From Phycisphaeraceae bacterium (GTDB lineage: Bacteria > Planctomycetota > Phycisphaerae > Phycisphaerales > UBA1924): DNA of 64,000 nucleotides. A program made the translations under genes and the position numbers. The notes below the pieces were generated by a model, which made no database searches, was not told the origin of the DNA, and was given only the letters and a program-made list of their open reading frames with translations. This document shows positions 25,832 through 33,368 of this stretch, piece after piece. The stretch spans positions 1,054,001 through 1,118,000 of the forward strand of contig CP060234.1 in the NCBI GenBank assembly GCA_023898685.1, read 5' to 3'. Positions within the stretch are counted from its first letter, which is position 1; the number at the start of each line of letters is the position of its first letter.

Positions 25832-26113
25832 TCAGCTCAGATCATCGATCATCGCGTCGACCGCGAGATTGAACCGCTCGGGCGTGTCGTACGTCCCGTT
25901 CTTGATCTCGTTCTTCACGCGATCGACAAGGTCGGTCCTGATCTCCGGCATCGCATTCATCCTCGCGAGATACCGAGCCGCCTCGGACACCTCGACGCGG
26001 TCGTCCCCCCGGCGTGGCTTGCCGGGTCTCCGCTCATCCACCCGTTGCGACGGCTGATCGTTCGGGGTGACACGACCAACCGCCCCGGCTTCGATCGGCG
26101 AAAGATTCGTCAT
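25832..26113 (-). CDS. flgM: Anti-sigma-28 factor FlgM
   Basis: This 93-residue protein matches FlgM in its C-terminal half. DRVEVSEAARYLA is followed by IRTDLVDRVKNEIKNGTYD and ends AVDAMIDDLS, the helices that wrap sigma-28. FlgM holds FliA inactive until the flagellar hook is complete and it is secreted. The ATG at 26113 has GGAG seven bases upstream and gives the usual family length. The open frame to 26254 is an extension without support. No other flagellar structural gene is in the window, but a Maf-type flagellin glycosyltransferase lies 2 kb away. Confidence 0.88.
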   Translation of the reverse strand: MTNLSPIEAGAVGRVTPNDQPSQRVDERRPGKPRRGDDRVEVSEAARYLARMNAMPEIRTDLVDRVKNEIKNGTYDTPERFNLAVDAMIDDLS

Positions 26114-26265
26114 TCCAACGCTCCTCAAGTCCTCGTGGGCGCGCCCCCCGGGGCACGCCACAGATGGCATCTGGCGGTTGGGCCGAACCGCCGCTCTGGC
26201 GGAGAGTATCGACGGGAGGGCCGATGGCGCTGCAAAATAGCCAGACTTCCTCAAGAGGCATTAAC

Positions 26266-27285
26266 ATGTTTATTGTCAAAGGTTTGCAAGCGATAACAAT
26301 GAGCCGGACGCCAATCTTTTCGTACAAAGATCGGGTGTGGCGGACCGTTCGTAACGCGATGAACCCGGTTCTGGGCAGCCACCGCCCCGACCGGTGTACG
26401 ACCCGATCCCGATCAGCCCGGACCGTTCTGGCACTGGGTCTCCTGCTGGTCGGCTTCGGGTGCTCGAAGCCCGAGCCGAAGGCGAGCAAGCCATCCGACC
26501 AGACCATCAATGAGGCGCTCAAGTTGTTCAAGGAGACCGAGGCCGCGCCGTCCACACCGCAACCAGAGGCCGACGAATCGACCCCCGGATTCGCGATCCT
26601 GCTCACACGCGTCCCGCCCCGGCTCGCGTCGCAGCCCGAGCTGGCCCGCCAACAGGTGGCCGACGCCTTCGGGACGGAGGCCGGTCGTGTCACGCTGCTC
26701 AATCTGGATGCAGACCGCCTGCCGCTGATCGTCTACGGGCGCTACGGCGATCCGGCCGCGCCCCGGGCCCAGGCCGATCTGGCGAAGATCCGAGCGATGG
26801 AGGTCGACGGGCGGGCACCGTTTGCGCGCGCGATCATGGTGCCCACGGGCGAGAAGCCGGTCGCCGATGCCAAGCTCGCCCGCTACGACCTGCGCAACGC
26901 CAAGAAGATGTTCGGCGACAGCGCGGTCTACACCCTCCAGATCGGGGCCTATGCCCGCGAAGATAACCAGAGGCCCACGCCCGCCGACTTCGCGGCTTTC
27001 CGCAAGGCGGCAGAAGAGGCCGTCGCGCAGCTCCGCCGAGAAGGCGAGCAGGCGTTCTTCTACCACGGCCCCAACGGCAGCATGGTGACGGTCGGGATCT
27101 TCGACGACACCGATCTGGACACGAGCGTGACCCCGCCGCTCGAGAGCGCCCGCCTGAATGAGGTGCGCGATCGGCACCCGGACAACCTGCTCAACGGGCG
27201 CGGCGTGCGAGAGATGATCCGCGGCGAGGACGGCAAGACGGTCCCCCACATGCAGGAGAGCCGCCTCGTCGTGATCCCGGGGTGA
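26266..27285 (+). CDS. Predicted lipoprotein with SPOR-like repeats
   Basis: This protein of about 339 residues has a lipobox, LLLVGFGC, so it is probably lipid-anchored at the cell envelope. The mature part has two similar alpha/beta units, FAILLTRVPP to LPLIVYGRYG and VYTLQIGAYAREDNQ to GSMVTVGIF, which resemble SPOR domains that bind denuded peptidoglycan. The ATG at 26266 has AGAGG seven bases upstream. It puts 66 residues before the lipobox cysteine, which is long, so the ATG at 26359 (34 residues before it) is also possible. The start region is AT-rich compared with its neighbours. Function in division or envelope structure is only suggested. Confidence 0.7.
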   Translation: MFIVKGLQAITMSRTPIFSYKDRVWRTVRNAMNPVLGSHRPDRCTTRSRSARTVLALGLLLVGFGCSKPEPKASKPSDQTINEALKLFKETEAAPSTPQPEADESTPGFAILLTRVPPRLASQPELARQQVADAFGTEAGRVTLLNLDADRLPLIVYGRYGDPAAPRAQADLAKIRAMEVDGRAPFARAIMVPTGEKPVADAKLARYDLRNAKKMFGDSAVYTLQIGAYAREDNQRPTPADFAAFRKAAEEAVAQLRREGEQAFFYHGPNGSMVTVGIFDDTDLDTSVTPPLESARLNEVRDRHPDNLLNGRGVREMIRGEDGKTVPHMQESRLVVIPG

Positions 27286-27301
27286 TGTGGATTCGGATGC
27301 C

Positions 27302-27403
27302 GGGTGCCACGACTCGCCGCCCTCGGCGCAGTCGTGCCATCGCACATAAGGGTGATGTTCTCAGAAAGCACTGCTGCGCCGAGGGCGACGAGCAGTGGCA
27401 CCC
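27302..27403. repeat. REP-pair element, orphan copy
   Basis: This 102-base element has two hairpins in opposite orientation, bounded by GGGTGCCAC and GTGGCACCC. The first stem is CACGACT/AGTCGTG and the second CACTGCT/AGCAGTG, each closed by GCCG/CGGC-type pairs. It is closely related to the copies at 56244 and 56939 that flank the RAYT transposase gene. It lies between two convergent genes. Confidence 0.9.
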
Positions 27404-27424
27404 GCATTGACCCCGAGCCGGGCG

Positions 27425-28075
27425 TCAGGAGCCGTACGCCAGCACCCCGCTGATGAACAGGGGTTCGATCTCGATCGCGCGCCACTGCCCGTCGGGGTCG
27501 AGCCGCCATGCAATGGCGAACCAGGCCCAGGTCTTGCTGAAGTCTTGGGGCTGCACGGCGAGGTACACCTGCGTGCGCGCGGCCCGGGGACCATCGATCA
27601 CGGCCTGCCGCTCGATGATGCCCGTGCTCGCCACGGGGTAGCGGTTCCCGAGCGTCGATTCGACCAGGTTGATCAGGGCCCCGCGGTCGATGCCCCCTTT
27701 GAGCATGGGGAGACCGGGCGAGCGGGCCCTCGCATCGGACGCGAGCAGGGGCTCCAGGGCCGCGATGTTGGCGTGGGCGGTGGCTTCGATCAAACGGTCC
27801 TGGAGCGCGAGCAGATGCTCCCGCTTGGTCTCGACCAGCGAGCCGGCGGTCCAGATCACGCCGGCGACGCCGATCGCCGCGGCGCAGGCGATCAGCCCGG
27901 CCCTGGTCTGGTTCCGCGACCGCAACGCGATGAGGATGACGATGCCTCCCAGGATCAGGGCCACCGCAGGCAGCGTGGGTGATTCGAGCACAAGGTGCTC
28001 GAGCAGGGGGGGGGAGGGGAGAGCGGGGACACTGGGGTTGATCCAGTCGCCGAGCTGCGCGAGTGTGGGCGTCAT
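27425..28075 (-). CDS. Membrane protein with SnoaL/NTF2-like C-terminal domain
   Basis: This 216-residue protein has two closely spaced membrane helices in the first 80 residues (LPAVALILGGIVILIAL and GLIACAAAIGVAGVIWTAG). The following 130-residue domain starts with HLLALQDRLIEATAHANIAA and resembles NTF2/SnoaL folds, with the late strand TWAWFAIAWRLDPDGQWRA. The ATG at 28075 is preceded by GGGGA at a good distance. It is divergent from the Maf fusion gene. I do not recognise a specific function. Confidence 0.7.
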   Translation of the reverse strand: MTPTLAQLGDWINPSVPALPSPPLLEHLVLESPTLPAVALILGGIVILIALRSRNQTRAGLIACAAAIGVAGVIWTAGSLVETKREHLLALQDRLIEATAHANIAALEPLLASDARARSPGLPMLKGGIDRGALINLVESTLGNRYPVASTGIIERQAVIDGPRAARTQVYLAVQPQDFSKTWAWFAIAWRLDPDGQWRAIEIEPLFISGVLAYGS

Positions 28076-28244
28076 CAGAACCGGTCCCCGTTCGGGGTGA
28101 AGTTTGCAGGCCCGGCGTGACGGGGGCCGATGCGAGGATGTTCGGCGCTGCGCTCCTCGCGGCGCCCTCGGAGAAGGTATACCCCCGCCCGGGCCGAACG
28201 GTTCGGGCGGGGCTCGAGGCCCGACGGAGGCCGGGGAGCGACGC

Positions 28245-31200
28245 ATGGACGCGTTCGACAGCGATTTCATCTTCGACCTTGGCCCGTTGGATGGGGTGCC
28301 GGCGGACAGCGGCGTGCTCGACCGCAATCTGCGGGCCCTGGCCCGGACGTGCCCGGCGACGGCGAACAGGATCGCCTCGTCGCCGGCATCGCCCGACCTC
28401 GAATGGGTGGACAGCGAGGAAGGCCAGCCCGGGCTGGTGCTGATCGAGCCACCCGATTTCGCCGACCCGTTCGGGCTGTCGGCCCAGTCGGGGCCCACGA
28501 AGCGGGTGCTGGCGAGCCGGCGCCGCCCCGTGACCGAGGCGAAGCGGCTGGCCGAGTCGGTGGACATCCTCGAGCACGGCGGCGTGTGCGTGATGGGATT
28601 CGGCGCGGGCTACCACTGCGCCGAGTTTGCGGAGCGGATGGGCGAGATGGGGGCGATCGTGTGCTTCGAGCCCGACGTGCCGCTGCTGCGCGCCGTGTTC
28701 GAACGGATCGACCACAGCGCGTGGATCGAGAAGACCAACTTCGTGCTGCTCACCGACCCGGACGATGGGACCGCGATCGGCGCCGGGATCGGCGGGATCG
28801 AGGGGATCCTGGCGCTGGGTGTGAAGATCGTCGAACACCCCGCGAGCCGACCCAGGCTGGGCGATCAGTCGACGCGGTTCGGGGAGAGGTTCGCCAACGC
28901 GATGAAGTCGCTGCGGACAACAATCATGACCACGCTGGTGCGCGCGCAGGCGAGCCTGCGCAACATGGTCATGAACGCCGACTACTACGCCTCGACAGGG
29001 GGCCTTGAGCCGCTGGCGGGTGCGGGGCACGGCCGCCCGGCGATCGTGGTCTCTGCGGGTCCCAGCCTCGAGCGGAACATCGACCTGCTGAAGGCCCCGG
29101 AGGTTCGCGAGCACGCGGTGATCATTGCGGTGCAGACAATGCTCAAGCCACTGCTGCGGCGGGGGATCAAGCCCCACTTCGTGTGCGCGCTCGACTACCA
29201 CGAATTGAGCCGGCGGTTCTACGAGGGACTGTCGGCGGAGGACGTCGAGGGTGTGACGCTGGTCGTCGAGCCCAAGGCCAACCCCGCGATCCTCGACGCT
29301 TTCCCGGGACGGATCGTGTGCGTGCAGGAAGAGATGCTCGATCGCCTGTTGGGGCCCGAGCTGGCGGGGCAGAAGTGGCCCCTGAAGGCGGGGGCGACAG
29401 TGGCGCACCTGTGCGCCTATCTGGGGCGGCACCTAGGGTGTGATCCGCTGATCCTGGTGGGGCAGGACCTGGGCTTCACCGACGGGCAGTACTACGCCGC
29501 GGGGGCCGCGATCCACGACGTGTGGGCGGGCGAGCTGGGCCCGATGCGGACGCTCGAAATGTTCGAGTGGGAGCGGATCGTGCGCTCCAAGAGCCTGCTG
29601 CGCAAGGCGACCGACATCCAGGGGCGGCCCATCTATACCGATGAGCAGATGGCGACCTACCTCTCGCAGTTCGAGATCGACTTCGCCGCCGACGCCCGGG
29701 CCGGGCTGCGGGTGATCGACGCGACCGAGGGTGGTGTGCGCAAGGCGCACACCGAGGTGATGTCCCTCGCCCGGGCGCTCGAGCTCCATGCGAACGGGGA
29801 CAGGCTTGCGCTGGACGAGATCCTTGAGAAGAGCCCGGGCGGACGCGAGCGGGCCTCGGTCGTCCCGCTGGTCGCGGCGAGGCTCGGGCAGATCGCCGAC
29901 CAGGCCGACGAGGTCGAGGCGTGCAGCCGCAAGGCGTCGTCGATCCTGGCGAAGATGGCCGAGCCCGGCGTGACGGCGAAGCGCGTGGACCGGTTGATCG
30001 GCGAGGTGTACAAGGTGCGCGACGAGGTCCGGGTCTATGAGCCGGCGTACGGGCTGGTGCAGTTCATCAACCAGGCGGGGGCGCTGCGGCGGTTCCGGGC
30101 CGACCGGACGATCGACCTCGACAGGGAACTCAAGGACCGCGAGCGGCAGGTCAAGCAGATCGAGCGGGACATCAGCAACGTCGAGTGGACCGCGGACGCC
30201 GCGGGCGAGCTGGCGGCACTGCTGCGCGAGTCGGCGGCGGCGATCCGGGGCGAGCGGGCGAGGCAGACCGACGAGCCCACGCCGCGGGATGTCGAGGTGG
30301 GCGCGAGCCCGACGCGCGTCGCGGCGCTGCTGATGTACGACGAGAAGCTCAACGGGCTGGGGCTGGCGAGGTCGGAGTCGGTCGCCGGCGAGCCGGCTAT
30401 CGCCCGGACCGTGCGGCGCCTGCTTGCGGCGCGGGAGCCCGACGAGATCATCATCGCGACGGGGGCGGTCGATGTGGTGAGGGGCCTGCTGGGCGAACTC
30501 GCGAGCGACAAGCGGGTCGCGATCGAGCCGGTCGACGGCGAGGCGTTGCGGCGTCGCGTGCGCGCGGTGGGTCGGGCCAGGCTGCTGAGCCCGGACGCGT
30601 GGCGCGGCGCGCTGGGCGGATTGAGCTGCTACGACGAGTCGTTCGAACCCGCGCTCGCGGCGGGCGTGCTGCGCAGGCGGGGCATCGACGCGGCGGTGAT
30701 CGTGGGGGCCGACTGGGCGCTGGTCGACCCGACCCTGATCGATGCCGTGGTGTTGCGACACCGCGAACAGCCCGAGACGGTCAGGCTCTCGCTCACGCAG
30801 GCGGCGCCGGGCCTGGCCGGGCTGCTGCTCGACACCGAATCGATCGAGCGGCTGGGCGAGGCGATGGGGCACGCGGCCAATTTCGCGACGGTGGGCGGGC
30901 TGCTTTCCTACCTGCCCGTCGCGCCCCAGGCCGACCCGATCGCCAAGGCCTTCTGCGTCCCGCTGCCCCACGCGGTGCGGGACGCGGGCCGACGGTTCAT
31001 CCCCGACACTCTTGAGGGCGAAGCACTGATCGAGGGTGTGCTGGAAGCGTTGGGCGACAGGTGGATCTCGGCGGACGCCGGAACGATCGTCGCGGCCTCG
31101 CCCGCGCCGACGCCCGAGGCGCCCCGCCACCTGGAACTCGAGCTGTGCACCGGTCGACTCACCAGCGGGCTATTCGGGCAGTGGCTCCGCGGGGCGGGCG

Positions 31201-31880
31201 GGGCGGAGCGCCCCGTGCTCGCGGTCGACGCCGCGTCGCGGATCATCGAGTCGTTCGCCTCGGGCCGGCCCGATACGGTGCTGACGCTGCACGGCGTGGG
31301 CGACCCGCTGATGCACCCGGGCGTGTTCGACATCGTGGCCGCGGCGCGGGCGGCGGGCGTAGGGCTGGTCCACCTGCGGACCGACGGGCTGAGCGACGCG
31401 TTCGATCCCGATCGGCTCGCCTCGAGCGGGCTCGACGTGGTGAGCGTGGACCTGCTCGCGGCCTCTGAACTGACCTACACAATCATGGCGGGCGTCGACC
31501 GCTACGAGACGGTCAAGACGCGCGTCGAGGCGCTGCTGGGGGTGCGGGGCACGGTCGCGGGCCTGCCCGGGCTGTGGGCCGTGCCGCGGATCACGCGGTG
31601 CGACGAGGTGTACGAGGAGATCGAGTCGTTCTACAACGGGTGGCTCATGGCGGCGTGCAGCGCGGTGATCGACCCGATCCCGGATGGGGCGGCGTTATCA
31701 CCCTCGGCGCGGATCAGGGCGCTGCCCCTGCCGGCGCTGGCGAGGGCGAGGCGGTCGCGCGAGACACTTATCGTGAGAAGCGACGGCTCGGCCTTCGCGG
31801 CCGACGGCGCCGAGGCGGGCGACGTGCTCGCGGACGGCCTGGAGAACGTGTGGCGGGGCGAGGTGCGCGTGGCGGCGTAA
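28245..31880 (+). CDS. Maf-type flagellin glycosyltransferase fused to NTP-transferase-like and degenerate radical SAM-like regions
   Basis: This 1211-residue protein begins with a motility-accessory-factor (DUF115) glycosyltransferase in about residues 1-640. Its core motif is IVVSAGPSLERNIDLL followed by LLRRGIKPHFVCALDYHE. Maf proteins attach nonulosonic acids to flagellin. A region from about residue 690 (TRVAALLMYDEKLNGLGLA, then EIIIATGAVDVV) resembles SpsF-type nucleotidyltransferases. A third region from about residue 960 has TVLTLHGVGDPLMHPGVFDI, like the core of radical SAM proteins, but the CxxxCxxC cluster is missing. The ATG at 28245 has GGGGAG six bases upstream. It is far longer than ordinary Maf proteins of 600-700 residues. 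Confidence 0.75.
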   Translation: MDAFDSDFIFDLGPLDGVPADSGVLDRNLRALARTCPATANRIASSPASPDLEWVDSEEGQPGLVLIEPPDFADPFGLSAQSGPTKRVLASRRRPVTEAKRLAESVDILEHGGVCVMGFGAGYHCAEFAERMGEMGAIVCFEPDVPLLRAVFERIDHSAWIEKTNFVLLTDPDDGTAIGAGIGGIEGILALGVKIVEHPASRPRLGDQSTRFGERFANAMKSLRTTIMTTLVRAQASLRNMVMNADYYASTGGLEPLAGAGHGRPAIVVSAGPSLERNIDLLKAPEVREHAVIIAVQTMLKPLLRRGIKPHFVCALDYHELSRRFYEGLSAEDVEGVTLVVEPKANPAILDAFPGRIVCVQEEMLDRLLGPELAGQKWPLKAGATVAHLCAYLGRHLGCDPLILVGQDLGFTDGQYYAAGAAIHDVWAGELGPMRTLEMFEWERIVRSKSLLRKATDIQGRPIYTDEQMATYLSQFEIDFAADARAGLRVIDATEGGVRKAHTEVMSLARALELHANGDRLALDEILEKSPGGRERASVVPLVAARLGQIADQADEVEACSRKASSILAKMAEPGVTAKRVDRLIGEVYKVRDEVRVYEPAYGLVQFINQAGALRRFRADRTIDLDRELKDRERQVKQIERDISNVEWTADAAGELAALLRESAAAIRGERARQTDEPTPRDVEVGASPTRVAALLMYDEKLNGLGLARSESVAGEPAIARTVRRLLAAREPDEIIIATGAVDVVRGLLGELASDKRVAIEPVDGEALRRRVRAVGRARLLSPDAWRGALGGLSCYDESFEPALAAGVLRRRGIDAAVIVGADWALVDPTLIDAVVLRHREQPETVRLSLTQAAPGLAGLLLDTESIERLGEAMGHAANFATVGGLLSYLPVAPQADPIAKAFCVPLPHAVRDAGRRFIPDTLEGEALIEGVLEALGDRWISADAGTIVAASPAPTPEAPRHLELELCTGRLTSGLFGQWLRGAGGAERPVLAVDAASRIIESFASGRPDTVLTLHGVGDPLMHPGVFDIVAAARAAGVGLVHLRTDGLSDAFDPDRLASSGLDVVSVDLLAASELTYTIMAGVDRYETVKTRVEALLGVRGTVAGLPGLWAVPRITRCDEVYEEIESFYNGWLMAACSAVIDPIPDGAALSPSARIRALPLPALARARRSRETLIVRSDGSAFAADGAEAGDVLADGLENVWRGEVRVAA

Positions 31881-31905
31881 GGTCGCGGCATGCGATCGGA
31901 GGTGC

Positions 31906-32373
31906 CTACTCGCATGTGCACTCGCTCGGCGGCACGCCGATGTCTTCGTCCCACAGTTCGGGGCGTTCGGCGACGAACTTCCTCATCAGATCGATGCACC
32001 GCTGATCGTTCAGCAGCACGACCTCGACGCCCTCGGCCTTGAGCCAGTCCTCGCGGCCCATGAACGTCTCGTGCTCGCCGATGATGACGCGCGGGATGCG
32101 GTGGAGGACGGCCGTGCCGGTGCACATCGCGCAGGGGCTGAGCGTGGAGGCGAGGGTGAGGGTGTGCCAGTCGCGGCGGCGGCCCGCATTCCGGATGCAG
32201 ACGGTCTCGGCGTGGGCGGTAGTGTCGCCCGACTGCACGCGGAGGTTGTGGCCGCGGGCGATGATCGTGCCGTCGGGGGCGGCGAGGACGGAGCCGATGG
32301 GGATGCCGCCCTCGGAAGCGGACTTGAGGGCCTGTTCGTACGCGGCGTCGAGGAGGATCTGGTCGTGGCTCAT
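31906..32373 (-). CDS. Cytosine deaminase, yeast FCY1-like
   Basis: This 155-residue protein belongs to the zinc-dependent deaminase superfamily, with His54 and Glu56 in AHAETV and Cys81 and Cys84 in PCAMC. Its C-terminal half follows yeast cytosine deaminase Fcy1 closely as I recall it: LSPCAMCTG, an IPRVIIGE strand, and the tail FVAERPELWDEDIG, which matches the Fcy1 C-terminus rather than TadA. It would convert cytosine to uracil. It is divergent from upp, whose product turns uracil into UMP, which supports this assignment. The ATG at 32373 is used because the frame upstream runs into a palindrome. A tRNA or guanine deaminase role is less likely. Confidence 0.8.
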   Translation of the reverse strand: MSHDQILLDAAYEQALKSASEGGIPIGSVLAAPDGTIIARGHNLRVQSGDTTAHAETVCIRNAGRRRDWHTLTLASTLSPCAMCTGTAVLHRIPRVIIGEHETFMGREDWLKAEGVEVVLLNDQRCIDLMRKFVAERPELWDEDIGVPPSECTCE

Positions 32374-32404
32374 GGGGAAAGCGTACGCGACGGGGGAGTC
32401 TGTA

Positions 32405-32484
32405 AGAGCGTGGAGCGCGAGCGACACGATTCGATCGGCCGGACCCGCGGGCCTCCAGAATCTGTCGCTCGCGCTCCACGCTCT
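32405..32484. repeat. Long inverted repeat between deaminase and upp genes
   Basis: Perfect 22-base arms at 32405-32426 and 32463-32484 are inverted copies separated by 36 bases. The arms contain GTGGAGCGCGAGCG, related to the arm of the palindrome at 47514. It fills most of the intergenic space of two divergent genes, so it could affect both transcripts or be a REP-like insertion. Confidence 0.85.
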
Positions 32485-32504
32485 GAAGGAGTTAGACTCA
32501 CGGC

Positions 32505-33146
32505 ATGTTCGACCACGGCTATCCCAACCTCGTCGTCTTCGACCACCCGCTGATCAGCCACAAGCTGTCGTACATCCGCGAGACGTCGACGAGCCACCGG
32601 GCGTTCCGGGCGCTGATGGCCCAGGTCGCGGGGCTGATGGTCTACGAGGTCACGCGGTCGTTCGCGACCGAGCCGATCGAGATCGAGACGCCCATGCAGA
32701 AGACCTCGGCCCGGCGGCTCGCGCACACGATCACGGTGGTGCCCGTGCTGCGGGCGGGGCTGGGGATGACCGAGGGTGTGCTCGACCTGATGCCCGAGGC
32801 GAGGGTTGGGCACCTCGGCTTGGCGCGCGACGAGGAGACGCTCGAACCCGTGGCTTACTTGAACAAGCTGCCCCGCGATCTCGACGCGGGGCCCGTGATC
32901 CTCGTCGACCCGATGCTCGCGACGGGCGGATCGGCTGTCGCGGCCATTGCCATGCTGCGCGAGGCGGGGGCGAAGGACTTGCGGCTCGTGTGCCTGGTCG
33001 CGTCGCCCGAGGGCGTGCTCCGGCTTGGAGCGGACGCGCCCGACGTGCGGATCTACGCGGCAGCGCTCGACGAGGGTCTCAACGACAAGGGCTACATCCT
33101 GCCGGGGCTGGGCGACGCGGGCGATCGGCTGTATGGGACGGTCTGA
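32505..33146 (+). CDS. upp: Uracil phosphoribosyltransferase
   Basis: This 213-residue enzyme joins uracil and PRPP to make UMP in pyrimidine salvage. The PRPP-binding loop is VILVDPMLATGGSAVAA near residue 131, and the uracil-binding end is DKGYILPGLGDAGDRLYGT. Both are typical of Upp, and the length is normal. AAGGAG lies 13 bases before the ATG, which is farther than usual. A long palindrome lies just upstream and the cytosine deaminase gene is divergent from it. Confidence 0.97.
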   Translation: MFDHGYPNLVVFDHPLISHKLSYIRETSTSHRAFRALMAQVAGLMVYEVTRSFATEPIEIETPMQKTSARRLAHTITVVPVLRAGLGMTEGVLDLMPEARVGHLGLARDEETLEPVAYLNKLPRDLDAGPVILVDPMLATGGSAVAAIAMLREAGAKDLRLVCLVASPEGVLRLGADAPDVRIYAAALDEGLNDKGYILPGLGDAGDRLYGTV

Positions 33147-33368
33147 CACAAACCGGGGTTGTTCCGCGCGAGTCGGCTTCGCGGAGGGTGAGGAGGAGGG
33201 GTAGACCCCTCACCCCGGCCCTCTCCCCGCAAAGCCGGGGAGAGGGAGGCAGGTGGACGCGCGTCCTTCAATCTCTCCGCGTTTGAGCAATCACGCGGAG
33301 CGGCACGCCGGGATGGCGCTCCGCGGGCTTGCGCCCGCGGCTCGTTGATGCGCCCAAGACTCGCCGGC
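33147..33368. repeat. Intergenic palindromes after upp
   Basis: This 222-base gap between convergent genes has two hairpins. The first, at 33219-33246, has 10-base arms CCCTCTCCCC/GGGGAGAGGG and an 8-base loop, with no T run after it. The second, at 33321-33346, reads CCGCGGGCTTGCGCCCGCGG and ends in the CGGCTCGTT foot found in other palindromes here. No gene is visible in the gap. Confidence 0.7.

Noticed and set aside
25646..26296. Open frame of 216 codons on the plus strand
   Set aside because: It covers the opposite strand of flgM and its terminator and has no recognisable features.
26275..26300. Sigma-28-like promoter (TCAAAG...GCGATAA)
   Set aside because: The two boxes are too close together for a sigma-28 promoter and the -10 part lacks one base of the consensus.
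27060..29432. Open frame of 790 codons on the minus strand
   Set aside because: It is antisense to the Maf gene and the lipoprotein 3' end and overlaps a REP-pair repeat; composition is that of a chance frame.
33219..33246. Terminator for upp
   Set aside because: The stem is strong, but no T run follows it on either strand, so it is listed only as a palindrome.
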